DNA of 57,884 nucleotides from Alterirhizorhabdus solaris (lineage in GTDB: Bacteria > Pseudomonadota > Alphaproteobacteria > Sphingomonadales > Sphingomonadaceae). The first letter of the stretch is position 1; each line of letters opens with the position of its first letter. The stretch covers positions 1 to 57,884 of the forward strand of contig NZ_VNIM01000016.1 of NCBI RefSeq assembly GCF_007785815.1. The letters are read 5' to 3'. The notes beneath the pieces were generated by a model that worked only from the letters and a program-made list of their open reading frames with translations, did not search any database and was not told where the DNA came from. Below, piece after piece: positions 19,289 to 26,294 of this stretch. The position numbers and the translations under genes were made by a program.

Positions 19289-19355
19289 TGAGGCGGCCTC
19301 ATACTCGGGGGGTCAAGAGGCTTCAGGGGAAGAAAGCCGCTGATCTCGATATAAT
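19289..19355 (+). promoter_or_regulatory. Candidate operator and -10 element upstream of the siderophore receptor
   Basis: A perfect 13-base palindrome (TGAGGCGGCCTCA, 19289-19301) lies in the spacer, and a perfect TATAAT hexamer lies at 19350-19355. No good -35 was found at 16-18 bp, so an activator or another sigma factor may be needed. I could not match the palindrome to a Fur or Irr box. The sequence match is direct; the regulatory role is inference. Confidence 0.3.
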
Positions 19356-19390
19356 GAGCGCGCGGCGAAATACGCGCGAGCGAGATCATC

Positions 19391-19438
19391 GGTTCCCAAG
19401 GAGCGCAGGAGGACGACGGCTGCCAGCCAAGGGGAACC
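19391..19438 (+). promoter_or_regulatory. Leader hairpin that would mask the ribosome-binding site of the receptor gene
   Basis: GGTTCCC (19391-19397) is the exact complement of GGGAACC (19432-19438), which overlaps the AAGGGGA Shine-Dalgarno just upstream of the ATG at 19442. The 34-base loop contains a second short stem (GCAG 19405-19408 with CTGC 19420-19423). Folding would occlude ribosome entry. It does not match a riboswitch class that I know. Confidence 0.35.
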
Positions 19439-19441
19439 ATT

Positions 19442-21703
19442 ATGCCTTTCATGTCCGATTTTCGATCCGGCCTGCTCAGCGGCGCCGCTGCCGTCCTCGC
19501 CTTCGCCGGCTCATCCGCCCATGCACAGACCGCCGATGCCCCGCCCGCCTCGCTGACCGAGGTGGCCTCCGCCGAGGATGGCGGCACCATCACCGTGACG
19601 GGCCTGCGCCAGCAGTATCGCGGTGACGTGCCGTTGAAGGAGCTGCCGCAGAGCATCCAGACGCTGTCCGGCGAGACGCTGCGCGAGGTGAACCTCACCC
19701 GGCTGGATACCGCGCTCGACTTCGCCAGCGGCGTCTCGCGCCAGAACAATTTCGGCGGGCTGTTCGATGCGTTCGCGCTCCGCGGTTTCGCCGGCGACGA
19801 GAACACCGCCAGCAACTACCTCGTGAACGGTTTCAACGCCTCGCGCGGCTACGGCGGCATCCGCGATACGTCGAACATCGAGCGGATGGAGGTGCTGAAA
19901 GGCCCGTCGTCGGCGCTGTTCGGGCGCGGCGAGCCGGGCGGCACCGTCAACATCATCACCAAGAAGCCGCAGTTCGATGCGTTCGGCCTCAACGCTACCG
20001 TCGGCTACGGCCGCTTCGACACCTATCGCGCCGAGGGCGACGTCAACGTGCCGCTGGCCGGCAACTTGGCCGTGCGCGTGACCGGCGCCTACGAGAATGC
20101 CGACAGCTTCCGCGACTTCATCGAGAGCGAGAAGTACACCGTCACGCCCTCGATCCTGTGGAAGCCGGCGCCCGACACGACCGTTTCGTACGAGCTTGAA
20201 TATATCCATCAGGCGGTGCCGTTCGATCGCGGCATCGTGGCGGTGAACGGCGACCCCAAGGCGCTGTCGCGCAAGACCTTCCTCGGCGAGCCAGGCGACG
20301 GGGATACCGAGGTCGAGGCGCTCGGCCACCAGTTCCAGCTGCAGCACAGCTTCAGCCGCGACTGGAATATGTCGTTCGGCGCGGGCTATCGCGACACCAG
20401 CTTCACGGGTTTCTCCAGCGATGCCGAACTGGTCGACGGCCGCCAGCCGTTCTACAACAACAACAGCTTCACGACGACGCGGATCCTGTCGCGCCAGCGC
20501 CGCTTCCGCGATTATGGCACCAAGGATTTGGTGTTCCGCGGCGAGTTGAGCGGCAAGATCTATACCGGCCCGTTCACCCACCACCTGCTCGTCGGCGCGG
20601 ACTGGGACTACTACAAGCTCGACGTCCTCCAGAACCGCTTCCGCCCCGGCACTGGCGCCAACGCCCTCACCACCGCCTCCACCCAGGCGATGCTGAACAC
20701 GTTCAACGCGATCAACGTGTTCAACCCGGTATACGGCAACCTGCCGGCGGTCGGCGCCTTCCAGAACCAGCGCGAGCGGCAGTATAGCTGGGGCGTCTAT
20801 TTTCAGGACCAGATCGATCTCACCGATGCGCTGAAGGTGCGCGTCGGCGGCCGTTACGACGATGTCGAGCAGACGCTGAACTTCCGCGTTCCGGGCACGA
20901 ACGGCGCGCTGCCGGCCGTCGCCAAGCAGGACAAGACCAAGTTCAGCCCGCAGGTCGGCGTCTCGTACGAGATCAGCGAGGCGTTCTCGCTCTACGCCAG
21001 CTACGGCAAGGGCTTCCGCTTCAACACCGGCACCGGTGCGCCGAACGCGGCCGGCGTTTCCACCCTGTTCGAGCCGGAGACGACCAAGAGCGTCGAGGTG
21101 GGCGGCAAGTTCGCGCTGTTCGACGACATGCTGACCGGCACCGTCGCGCTGTTCGAGACGAAGAAGAACAACGTGCTGACCGCCGATCCCGCCAACCCCG
21201 GCTTCTCGCAGGGGCTGGGCAAGGCGCGCAGCCGCGGCGTGGAATTCGACGCCACCGGCCAGCTGCCCGCCGGCTTCCGCGTGACGATCGCCTACGCCTA
21301 TCTCGACGCGGAGGTGCGCACCGCCGCCGCCGATCCGAATTTCGGCTTCCAGCTGCGCGTCGGCGATCCGCTCATCAACATCCCGAAGAACAGCGGCAGC
21401 GTGCTGCTGTTCAAGGATATCGAGTTCGGTGAGCAGAAGCTGACCCTCGGCGCGGGCGTCAACTATGTCGGCAAGCGGCTGGGCGAGACGGGCTATCGCT
21501 TCCCCGACGGTTCGTTCTTCACGCTGCCGTCGTACACGCTGACCCGCGTCAGCGCCGCATTCGAGGTGAACGAGCATATCCGCGTCTCGGGCGAGGTGAC
21601 CAACCTGTTCGACGAGAAGTATTTCCCGAGCAGCTATTCGCGCCTGTGGCTCACCCCCGGCACGCCGCGCAGCTGGATGGTGCGTGTGGGCTATAAGCTC
21701 TAG
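19442..21703 (+). CDS. TonB-dependent siderophore receptor
   Basis: An outer-membrane receptor of 753 residues for ferric-siderophore uptake (FhuA/FpvA-type). The signal peptide ends near residue 28 (SSAHAQT). The plug has ITVTGLRQQYRGD, the hallmark LKELPQSIQTLSGETLRE, ERMEVLKGPSSALFGRGEPGG and VNIITKKP; the phrases PQSIQ and KGPSSALFGRGEPGG distinguish siderophore receptors from the general catabolic TBDRs elsewhere in this window. The barrel ends WMVRVGYKL. ATG 19442 is preceded by AAGGGGA. The leader may be structured. It is followed by a strong terminator, so it is probably monocistronic. The ligand is not identifiable. Confidence 0.92.
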   Translation: MPFMSDFRSGLLSGAAAVLAFAGSSAHAQTADAPPASLTEVASAEDGGTITVTGLRQQYRGDVPLKELPQSIQTLSGETLREVNLTRLDTALDFASGVSRQNNFGGLFDAFALRGFAGDENTASNYLVNGFNASRGYGGIRDTSNIERMEVLKGPSSALFGRGEPGGTVNIITKKPQFDAFGLNATVGYGRFDTYRAEGDVNVPLAGNLAVRVTGAYENADSFRDFIESEKYTVTPSILWKPAPDTTVSYELEYIHQAVPFDRGIVAVNGDPKALSRKTFLGEPGDGDTEVEALGHQFQLQHSFSRDWNMSFGAGYRDTSFTGFSSDAELVDGRQPFYNNNSFTTTRILSRQRRFRDYGTKDLVFRGELSGKIYTGPFTHHLLVGADWDYYKLDVLQNRFRPGTGANALTTASTQAMLNTFNAINVFNPVYGNLPAVGAFQNQRERQYSWGVYFQDQIDLTDALKVRVGGRYDDVEQTLNFRVPGTNGALPAVAKQDKTKFSPQVGVSYEISEAFSLYASYGKGFRFNTGTGAPNAAGVSTLFEPETTKSVEVGGKFALFDDMLTGTVALFETKKNNVLTADPANPGFSQGLGKARSRGVEFDATGQLPAGFRVTIAYAYLDAEVRTAAADPNFGFQLRVGDPLINIPKNSGSVLLFKDIEFGEQKLTLGAGVNYVGKRLGETGYRFPDGSFFTLPSYTLTRVSAAFEVNEHIRVSGEVTNLFDEKYFPSSYSRLWLTPGTPRSWMVRVGYKL

Positions 21704-21737
21704 CACCGGGACGACGAACGCTTCGGGTCGCGAAGCG

Positions 21738-21778
21738 GGCCGCCGGTGGAAAGTCCCCTCCACCGGCGGCCTTTCTCT
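21738..21778 (+). terminator. Rho-independent terminator after the siderophore receptor
   Basis: A perfect 13-bp stem (21738-21750 with 21759-21771, arm GGCCGCCGGTGGA) has an 8-base loop and is followed by TTTCTCTT. The hairpin ends about 20 bp before the start of the dehydrogenase gene, whose ribosome-binding site lies in the T-rich tail. Confidence 0.8.
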
Positions 21779-21791
21779 TGAGGAGACCGCG

Positions 21792-22739
21792 ATGATCCTG
21801 CTCCATGTCGGCGATCCGGCGCGCGGCGCGCGCTGGGGGGAACTGGTGCCCACGCTGGTGCCGGGCCTGTCGGTGCGGCAATGGCCCGATGCGGGCGACC
21901 TCGCCGAGATAGACTATGTCGCGGGGTGGGCGCCGCCCGGCGATCTGCTGGGCCGGCTGCCGGCGCTGAAGGCGCTGTTCTCGATCGGCGCGGGGATCGA
22001 CCATCTGGATCTGGCCCATCTGCCGCCGGGCGTGCCGGTGGTGCGGATGATCGACGACGAACTGACCGAGGCGGTGGCCGATTACGCCACGCTCGCGGTG
22101 CTGGCGCTCCACCGCGATCTGCCCGCCTATATCGCCGCGCAGAAGCGGGGCGAGTGGCGCGCGCTGCCACGGCGGACGAACGGCCGGCGGCGGGTCGGCG
22201 TGATGGGCCTCGGCCAGATGGGCCGGGCGACGCTGGCGCGGCTCGCCCCGTTCGGCTTCCCGCTTTCCGGCTGGAGCCGCTCGGCCGGGACGATCGAGGG
22301 CGTGCGCTGCTTTACCGGCGAGGCGGGTCGCTCCGACTTCCTGGCGCAATGCGATATCCTGATCTGCCTGCTGCCGCTGACGGACGGGACGCGCGGCATC
22401 CTCGATGCGCGGCTTTTCGCCGGGCTGCCGACGGGCGCGGGGCTGGTCAATGCCGGGCGCGGGGGGCATCTCGTGCAGGCGGACCTGCTGGCGGCGCTGG
22501 CATCGGGCCGGATCGGCGGCGCGGTGCTGGACGTGACCGATCCGGAGCCGCTGCCCGCCGACCACCCGCTCTGGCACGATCCCCGCATCATCGTGACGCC
22601 GCACATCGCCGGCACCACCGATGCCGTGCGCGGTGCCGAGGCGATCGCGGCGAACATCCGCCGGCACGCGGCGGGCGAGGCGATGGAGGGCGTGGTGCCG
22701 GCGCGCGATTTGCCGCCTGATCCGAACCGCTCATCCTGA
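21792..22739 (+). CDS. 2-hydroxyacid dehydrogenase, glyoxylate/hydroxypyruvate reductase A-like
   Basis: An NAD(P)-dependent reductase of 2-keto acids such as glyoxylate or hydroxypyruvate. The 315-residue protein shows the Rossmann motif GLGQMG (139-144), the substrate-binding Arg in NAGRGGHL, and the catalytic His in TPHIAGTT near residue 277. The IGAGIDHL stretch and the short N-terminal domain resemble GhrA more than other D-2-hydroxyacid dehydrogenases. The ATG at 21792 has AGGAGA seven bases before it. The stop codon sits inside the left arm of the palindromic repeat that follows (22726-22877), so the last codons belong to the repeat. Confidence 0.88.
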   Translation: MILLHVGDPARGARWGELVPTLVPGLSVRQWPDAGDLAEIDYVAGWAPPGDLLGRLPALKALFSIGAGIDHLDLAHLPPGVPVVRMIDDELTEAVADYATLAVLALHRDLPAYIAAQKRGEWRALPRRTNGRRRVGVMGLGQMGRATLARLAPFGFPLSGWSRSAGTIEGVRCFTGEAGRSDFLAQCDILICLLPLTDGTRGILDARLFAGLPTGAGLVNAGRGGHLVQADLLAALASGRIGGAVLDVTDPEPLPADHPLWHDPRIIVTPHIAGTTDAVRGAEAIAANIRRHAAGEAMEGVVPARDLPPDPNRSS

Positions 22740-22877
22740 GGAGGGGCTGGGCCTGGCGAAGCATGTCCTGAGCGACGCCGCAGGCGGCGTCGAAGGGTCC
22801 CGTCTCGAAGGACGTGGCTTCCGCTCTCCTTCGAGCCGCCATTTCGGCAAGCTCGATGGCTCCTCTGGATGAGCGGT
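22726..22877. repeat. Palindromic intergenic repeat (REP/MITE-like) with 18-bp inverted ends
   Basis: The ends at 22726-22743 and 22860-22877 are inverted copies with 17 of 18 matches (ACCGCTCATCCTGAGGAG type). Pairing continues imperfectly inward, and a further hairpin (GACGCCGC/GCGGCGTC) sits inside. There is no coding content. The left end overlaps the last four codons of the dehydrogenase gene. This kind of CTCATCCTGAGGAG / CGAAGG element is dispersed in sphingomonad genomes by my recollection; copy number cannot be seen here. Confidence 0.65.
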
Positions 22878-22903
22878 AATTCCCAGTTTCCACTTCCATC
22901 CCC

Positions 22904-22960
22904 CGAGCGAAGTCGAGGGGCGGGCCACGCACGTGACGCTCCGTGTCTCGACTTCGCCCG
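22904..22960. repeat. Second inverted repeat in the same spacer
   Basis: CGAGCGAAGTCGAG (22904-22917) and CTCGACTTCGCCCG (22947-22960) are inverted copies with one mismatch in 14. The sequence GATGAGCGGT, part of the first repeat's right end (22868-22877), recurs at 23040-23049, suggesting several repeat copies were laid down next to each other between 22726 and 23063. Confidence 0.5.
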
Positions 22961-23024
22961 ACACAAGGGGCACGCGGCTGGGTCAGGCGAAATCTTCAAA
23001 GGACGAACATCGGCGTTGAATGCC

Positions 23025-23066
23025 CGGTCAGGGTTTCAAGATGAGCGGTCGGCCCCCTGACCGTTT
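23025..23066. terminator. Candidate hairpin terminator between convergent genes
   Basis: CGGTCAGGG (23025-23033) pairs with CCCTGACCG (23055-23063) in a 9-bp stem with a 21-base loop, followed by TTT on the plus strand. It lies between the plus-strand dehydrogenase and the minus-strand regulator, 12 bp past the stop of the latter, so it could serve either or both. The large loop makes it weak. Confidence 0.4.
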
Positions 23067-23077
23067 GTCATCCGGCC

Positions 23078-23575
23078 TCACCCGATCCGTTCGTCGAACA
23101 ACGTCTCGATCGGATCGAACCGCTTCACCACCGGCGACTTGATGACGATGTAGCTGAAATACTTCTCGATGCCGAAATCCTTGTCGAGGATGCTCTCGAT
23201 CACCTCCTGATAATGGCTCACGTTCTTGGTGATGAACTTCAGCAGGTAATCGTAGCCGCCGCTGACGAGGTGGCACTCCACGATCTCGGGCACCACGCGC
23301 ACGCGCTGCTCGAAGCGGGAGAAGTCGCCGCTGCGATGGTCCGACAGCGTCACTTCGGTGAACACCGTCAGCGTCTCGCCGAGCTTGCCGAGCGCGATGT
23401 GCGCGCCGTAGCCGGTGATGTAGCCGTGCTTTTCCAGCCGCTTCACCCGGCTGAGGCACGGGCTGGGCGACAGCCCCACCGCATCGGCGAGGTCCACGTT
23501 GGTGATCCGCCCGTTCTTCTGCAGATGGGCAAGGATCTTGAAATCCAGCCGGTCGAGTTTCGGTCCCGTGCTCAT
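23078..23575 (-). CDS. Lrp/AsnC family transcriptional regulator
   Basis: A DNA-binding feast/famine regulator of 165 residues. The N-terminal winged helix-turn-helix is at about 8-60 (LDRLDFKILAHLQKNGRI, DLADAVGLSPSPCLSRVKRL), and the RAM ligand-binding domain is at about 75-150 (VVPEIVECHLVSGGYDYLLK). It lies 33 bp downstream of the aminotransferase gene on the same strand and probably regulates it in response to an amino acid, a common arrangement for Lrp-type regulators of amino-acid catabolism. The ATG at 23575 fits the family start (KLDRLDFKIL). Confidence 0.92.
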   Translation of the reverse strand: MSTGPKLDRLDFKILAHLQKNGRITNVDLADAVGLSPSPCLSRVKRLEKHGYITGYGAHIALGKLGETLTVFTEVTLSDHRSGDFSRFEQRVRVVPEIVECHLVSGGYDYLLKFITKNVSHYQEVIESILDKDFGIEKYFSYIVIKSPVVKRFDPIETLFDERIG

Positions 23576-23608
23576 GTCGACGCTCCCACCCGGATCACGG
23601 TGCCTTGG

Positions 23609-24988
23609 TCAAACGATTGCGCGGCGAACGTCCGGCTCGTCAAGCACGGCGTCGAGCGTGGCGCGCAGGCGGGCGAGCAGCACCTCCATGTCGTCGGCAT
23701 CGCAGGAGATCGCAGGCGCGAGTCCGATCGTGCCGTCGGCGAAGGCGCGGAAGATGATGCCGTTGCGATAACCTGCCGTCGCCAGCCGGTTCGAGATGTC
23801 GAGCGCGCCGTCGAAACGGGCCTTCGTCCGCTTGTCGGCCACCAGTTCCAGCGCGGCCAGCATGCCCGTATGGCGCACGTCGCCCACCAGCGGATGATCG
23901 GCCAGCGCCGCCAGCCCCTCGCCCAGCCGCACGCCGCGGACCTGCCCGTTGCCCAGGATGCCGCCCTCGGTATAGAGCCGCATGACTTCCAGCCCGACCG
24001 CCGCCGAGACGGGGTGGCCAGAATAGGTGAAGCCGTGGCCGATCGGGAGGTGATTGTCCGGCCCGTCGGCGATGCCGGCATATACCTTGTCGTTCATCAG
24101 CACCGCGCCCATCGGCGCGTAGCCGGAGGTCAGCCCCTTGGCGACGGTCATCAGATCGGGCGAGACGCCCTCGTGCTCGCAGCCGAACATCGGCCCGGTA
24201 CGGCCGAAACCGGTAATGACCTCGTCGACCACCAGCAGGATGTCCAGCTCGTCGCACAGCGCGCGCATCGCCTTCAGCCAGCCCTTCGGCGGCACGATGA
24301 CGCCGCCCGACCCCTGCACCGGCTCGGCGAAGAAGGCGGCGACGTTCCCGGCGCCCAGTTCCTCCACCTTGGCGCGCAGCTGCGCCACCGAATGATCGAT
24401 GATCGCCTGCGGATCGCTGCCCACCGGCGATCGGTAGGCGTAAGGGGCGGGGATGTGGTGCTGCCACGCATGCGGCACGTCGAACTGGCGGTGGAAGGCG
24501 GGCAGGCCGGTCAGCCCCGCGCCGGTGGTGGAGGAGCCGTGATAGCCCTTGTCCAGCGCGATCATCTGCTTCTTGGCCGGGCGGCCGGTGGCGTTGAAAT
24601 AATGCACGATGAAGCGGATCGCCGAATCGACCGCGTCCGATCCGCCCAGCGTGAAGTACACCCGGTCCAGCCCCGGCGGCGACAGTTCGGCCAGCCGCTC
24701 GGCCAGCCGGATCGCCGGCTCGTTGGCATAGTGGAAATAGCCGGTGGCATAAGGCAGCCGGCGCATCTGCTCGGCCGCCGCCTCGACGATGCTCTCCTGC
24801 CCGTAGCCCACGTTGACGCACCACAGGCCGGCGAAGGCATCGAGCAGGCGATTGCCCTCGATGTCGCTCAGATACATGCCCTTGCCCTCTGTCAGCACCG
24901 TGGCACCGCGTTTCTCGTGCGTGCGGAAGGCGGTGACGGGGTGGATCAGGTGGGTGCGGTCGCTTTCGACCAGTGAATTCGCGGTCAT
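23609..24988 (-). CDS. Class III PLP-dependent aminotransferase (omega-amino acid/beta-alanine--pyruvate type)
   Basis: It transfers an amino group from an omega-amino acid or amine to pyruvate or another keto acid. The 459-residue protein has fold-type I class III features: the FAGLWCVNVGYG region, the cofactor-binding GSDAVDSAIR, the LLVVDEVITGFGRTG motif with the PLP-contacting Asp, and the Schiff-base Lys284 in TVAKGLTSGYAPMGAV. Relatives include omega-amino acid:pyruvate and putrescine or taurine aminotransferases. The ATG at 24988 has AAGAGGCGAG just upstream. The Lrp gene follows in the same transcript. Confidence 0.9.
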   Translation of the reverse strand: MTANSLVESDRTHLIHPVTAFRTHEKRGATVLTEGKGMYLSDIEGNRLLDAFAGLWCVNVGYGQESIVEAAAEQMRRLPYATGYFHYANEPAIRLAERLAELSPPGLDRVYFTLGGSDAVDSAIRFIVHYFNATGRPAKKQMIALDKGYHGSSTTGAGLTGLPAFHRQFDVPHAWQHHIPAPYAYRSPVGSDPQAIIDHSVAQLRAKVEELGAGNVAAFFAEPVQGSGGVIVPPKGWLKAMRALCDELDILLVVDEVITGFGRTGPMFGCEHEGVSPDLMTVAKGLTSGYAPMGAVLMNDKVYAGIADGPDNHLPIGHGFTYSGHPVSAAVGLEVMRLYTEGGILGNGQVRGVRLGEGLAALADHPLVGDVRHTGMLAALELVADKRTKARFDGALDISNRLATAGYRNGIIFRAFADGTIGLAPAISCDADDMEVLLARLRATLDAVLDEPDVRRAIV

Positions 24989-25125
24989 GGCTCGCCTCTT
25001 GGGGGACGCACGAGCATATCGCGGTCGCGGCGCGGCGTCGCCCGAAGCCGGCGGCGCGGCGGTTCGACCTACCGTATTGGCCGCACGCACGGCAGATCAT
25101 GCCGTGGCCCGGCCGGGCCATCGGT

Positions 25126-25167
25126 GCGGCCTCTGGCCTGGCCGACGCGGCCTCTGGCCTGGCCGAC
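25126..25167. repeat. Perfect tandem duplication of a 21-bp unit
   Basis: The 21-base unit beginning GCGGCCTCTGGCCTGGCCG occurs twice back to back (25126-25146, 25147-25167). It lies in the 310-bp spacer between the aminotransferase start and the next operon; the rest of that spacer (24989-25298) has no gene I can support. The unit length is a multiple of three, but no credible reading frame uses it. Confidence 0.7.
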
Positions 25168-25298
25168 AAAGTCCGGTGCGGTGTGGCCGCCCGGTCGTTA
25201 TGGTGCCGGTCCGGCTGGCGGCGGGGGGCCGCCGGCAGGGATTTTTCAGGGATTCCGTGTCAGGGGCCAGGCCCCGGGGCGGGGTGGAGGAGTGACGG

Positions 25299-26294
25299 TT
25301 GACCGACTGCGAGCTGCGCTATGTCGCGACGGTGGATGACGGGGCGTGGAGCGAGAGCGAGCGCGATGCCGGGCGGCGGGTGGAGGCTTGGCTCGACCGC
25401 TGCGCCGGCTTCATCCGCGAGACGTTCTCGGCGGTGCCCGCGCCGCGCGCCGATACCCCCGGCGTGGAGGCGATCCTGCGCGTGCTGCTGCGGCGCGAGT
25501 TCAACTATCAGGCGACGGGGCGGGTGGCGCATCTGTTTCCCGCGCTTGGCGAGCGGATCGCACGGGTCGTGGCCGAGGGGCGGCCGCTGCCGCTCTACTT
25601 TCTCCACCATGGCGGCTACCGGGCGTCGTCCGGCCCGGTGCTGGCCGATCTGGTGTTCGCCCCCGACGCGACCGATCTGCTGCTGCTGTATCAGGTCGCC
25701 CGGCTGCAGCGCGCGATGACGGCGGTGTACCCGCCGGGGATCGCCTTCGTCATCGTCGTCAACAACGGCGTGGCGATGGAAACCAACGACATCCCGCTCA
25801 CCGCGACCGAGGGATATGCGGCCGGGCTGCGCGGCATGATCGCCGCACTGGGCGCCACGGCGGCGGTGACGGTGCTGGTCCAGTCCGAACTCGCGCCCGC
25901 CGCGCCGGTGCCCCCCGTGCCGCCCGTGGAGGTGGACGAGACGGCGCACCGGACCATCGAGCGCTTTCTCGGCCGGTCCTGCTCGGTGGAGGAGGCGGGC
26001 CACCGTGCCGCCGTGTACGTGGCATCGGAGGCGCGGTGGTGGGACCGGATCGAGGCCATCGTCATCGCCGCCGCCGGCCTTATCCTGCGGCAGGTGGCGC
26101 ACCAGCGCTGCCTCAGCTTCCGCCCGTTTCCGGGCGGGGCGATCCGCGCGCAGAACGGCGCGATCGGTGTCACCCTGCGGGACGGCGGTCGCGATCCGCT
26201 GCCGTTCCTCGTCACCTCCATTACCGCCCGGCAACGCGAGCTGCACACCATCCCGGTACGCCACGAGGTGCTTCCCGGCGGGCCGATGGCATGA
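25299..26294 (+). CDS. Putative DIT1/PvcA-superfamily (isocyanide synthase-like) protein
   Basis: A cytosolic protein of 331 residues, with no signal or membrane segment. I do not recognise it securely. Residues 97-178 follow the pattern of the DIT1/PvcA family: LPLYFLHHGG, PDATDLLLL (122-130), then YPPGIAFVIVVNNG (144-157), where the family has Y-x-PG-x3-hhI-x-(D/N)-G, and a Tyr-rich helix (EGYAAGLRGM). A C-terminal strand pair (LSFRPFPGG, GAIGVTLRDGG) resembles the family's RLSIHP / KIGI region. The Lys usually found after the first motif is missing, so catalysis may differ. The start is TTG at 25299: GGAGGA lies seven bases upstream and an in-frame stop precedes it. Its TGA overlaps the ATG of the adenylation protein, so the two are coupled. 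Confidence 0.45.
   Translation: MTDCELRYVATVDDGAWSESERDAGRRVEAWLDRCAGFIRETFSAVPAPRADTPGVEAILRVLLRREFNYQATGRVAHLFPALGERIARVVAEGRPLPLYFLHHGGYRASSGPVLADLVFAPDATDLLLLYQVARLQRAMTAVYPPGIAFVIVVNNGVAMETNDIPLTATEGYAAGLRGMIAALGATAAVTVLVQSELAPAAPVPPVPPVEVDETAHRTIERFLGRSCSVEEAGHRAAVYVASEARWWDRIEAIVIAAAGLILRQVAHQRCLSFRPFPGGAIRAQNGAIGVTLRDGGRDPLPFLVTSITARQRELHTIPVRHEVLPGGPMA

Noticed and set aside
19203-19441. Cobalamin or other riboswitch in the receptor leader
   Set aside because: I looked for the conserved B12-box sequence and found no match; only simple hairpins are present.
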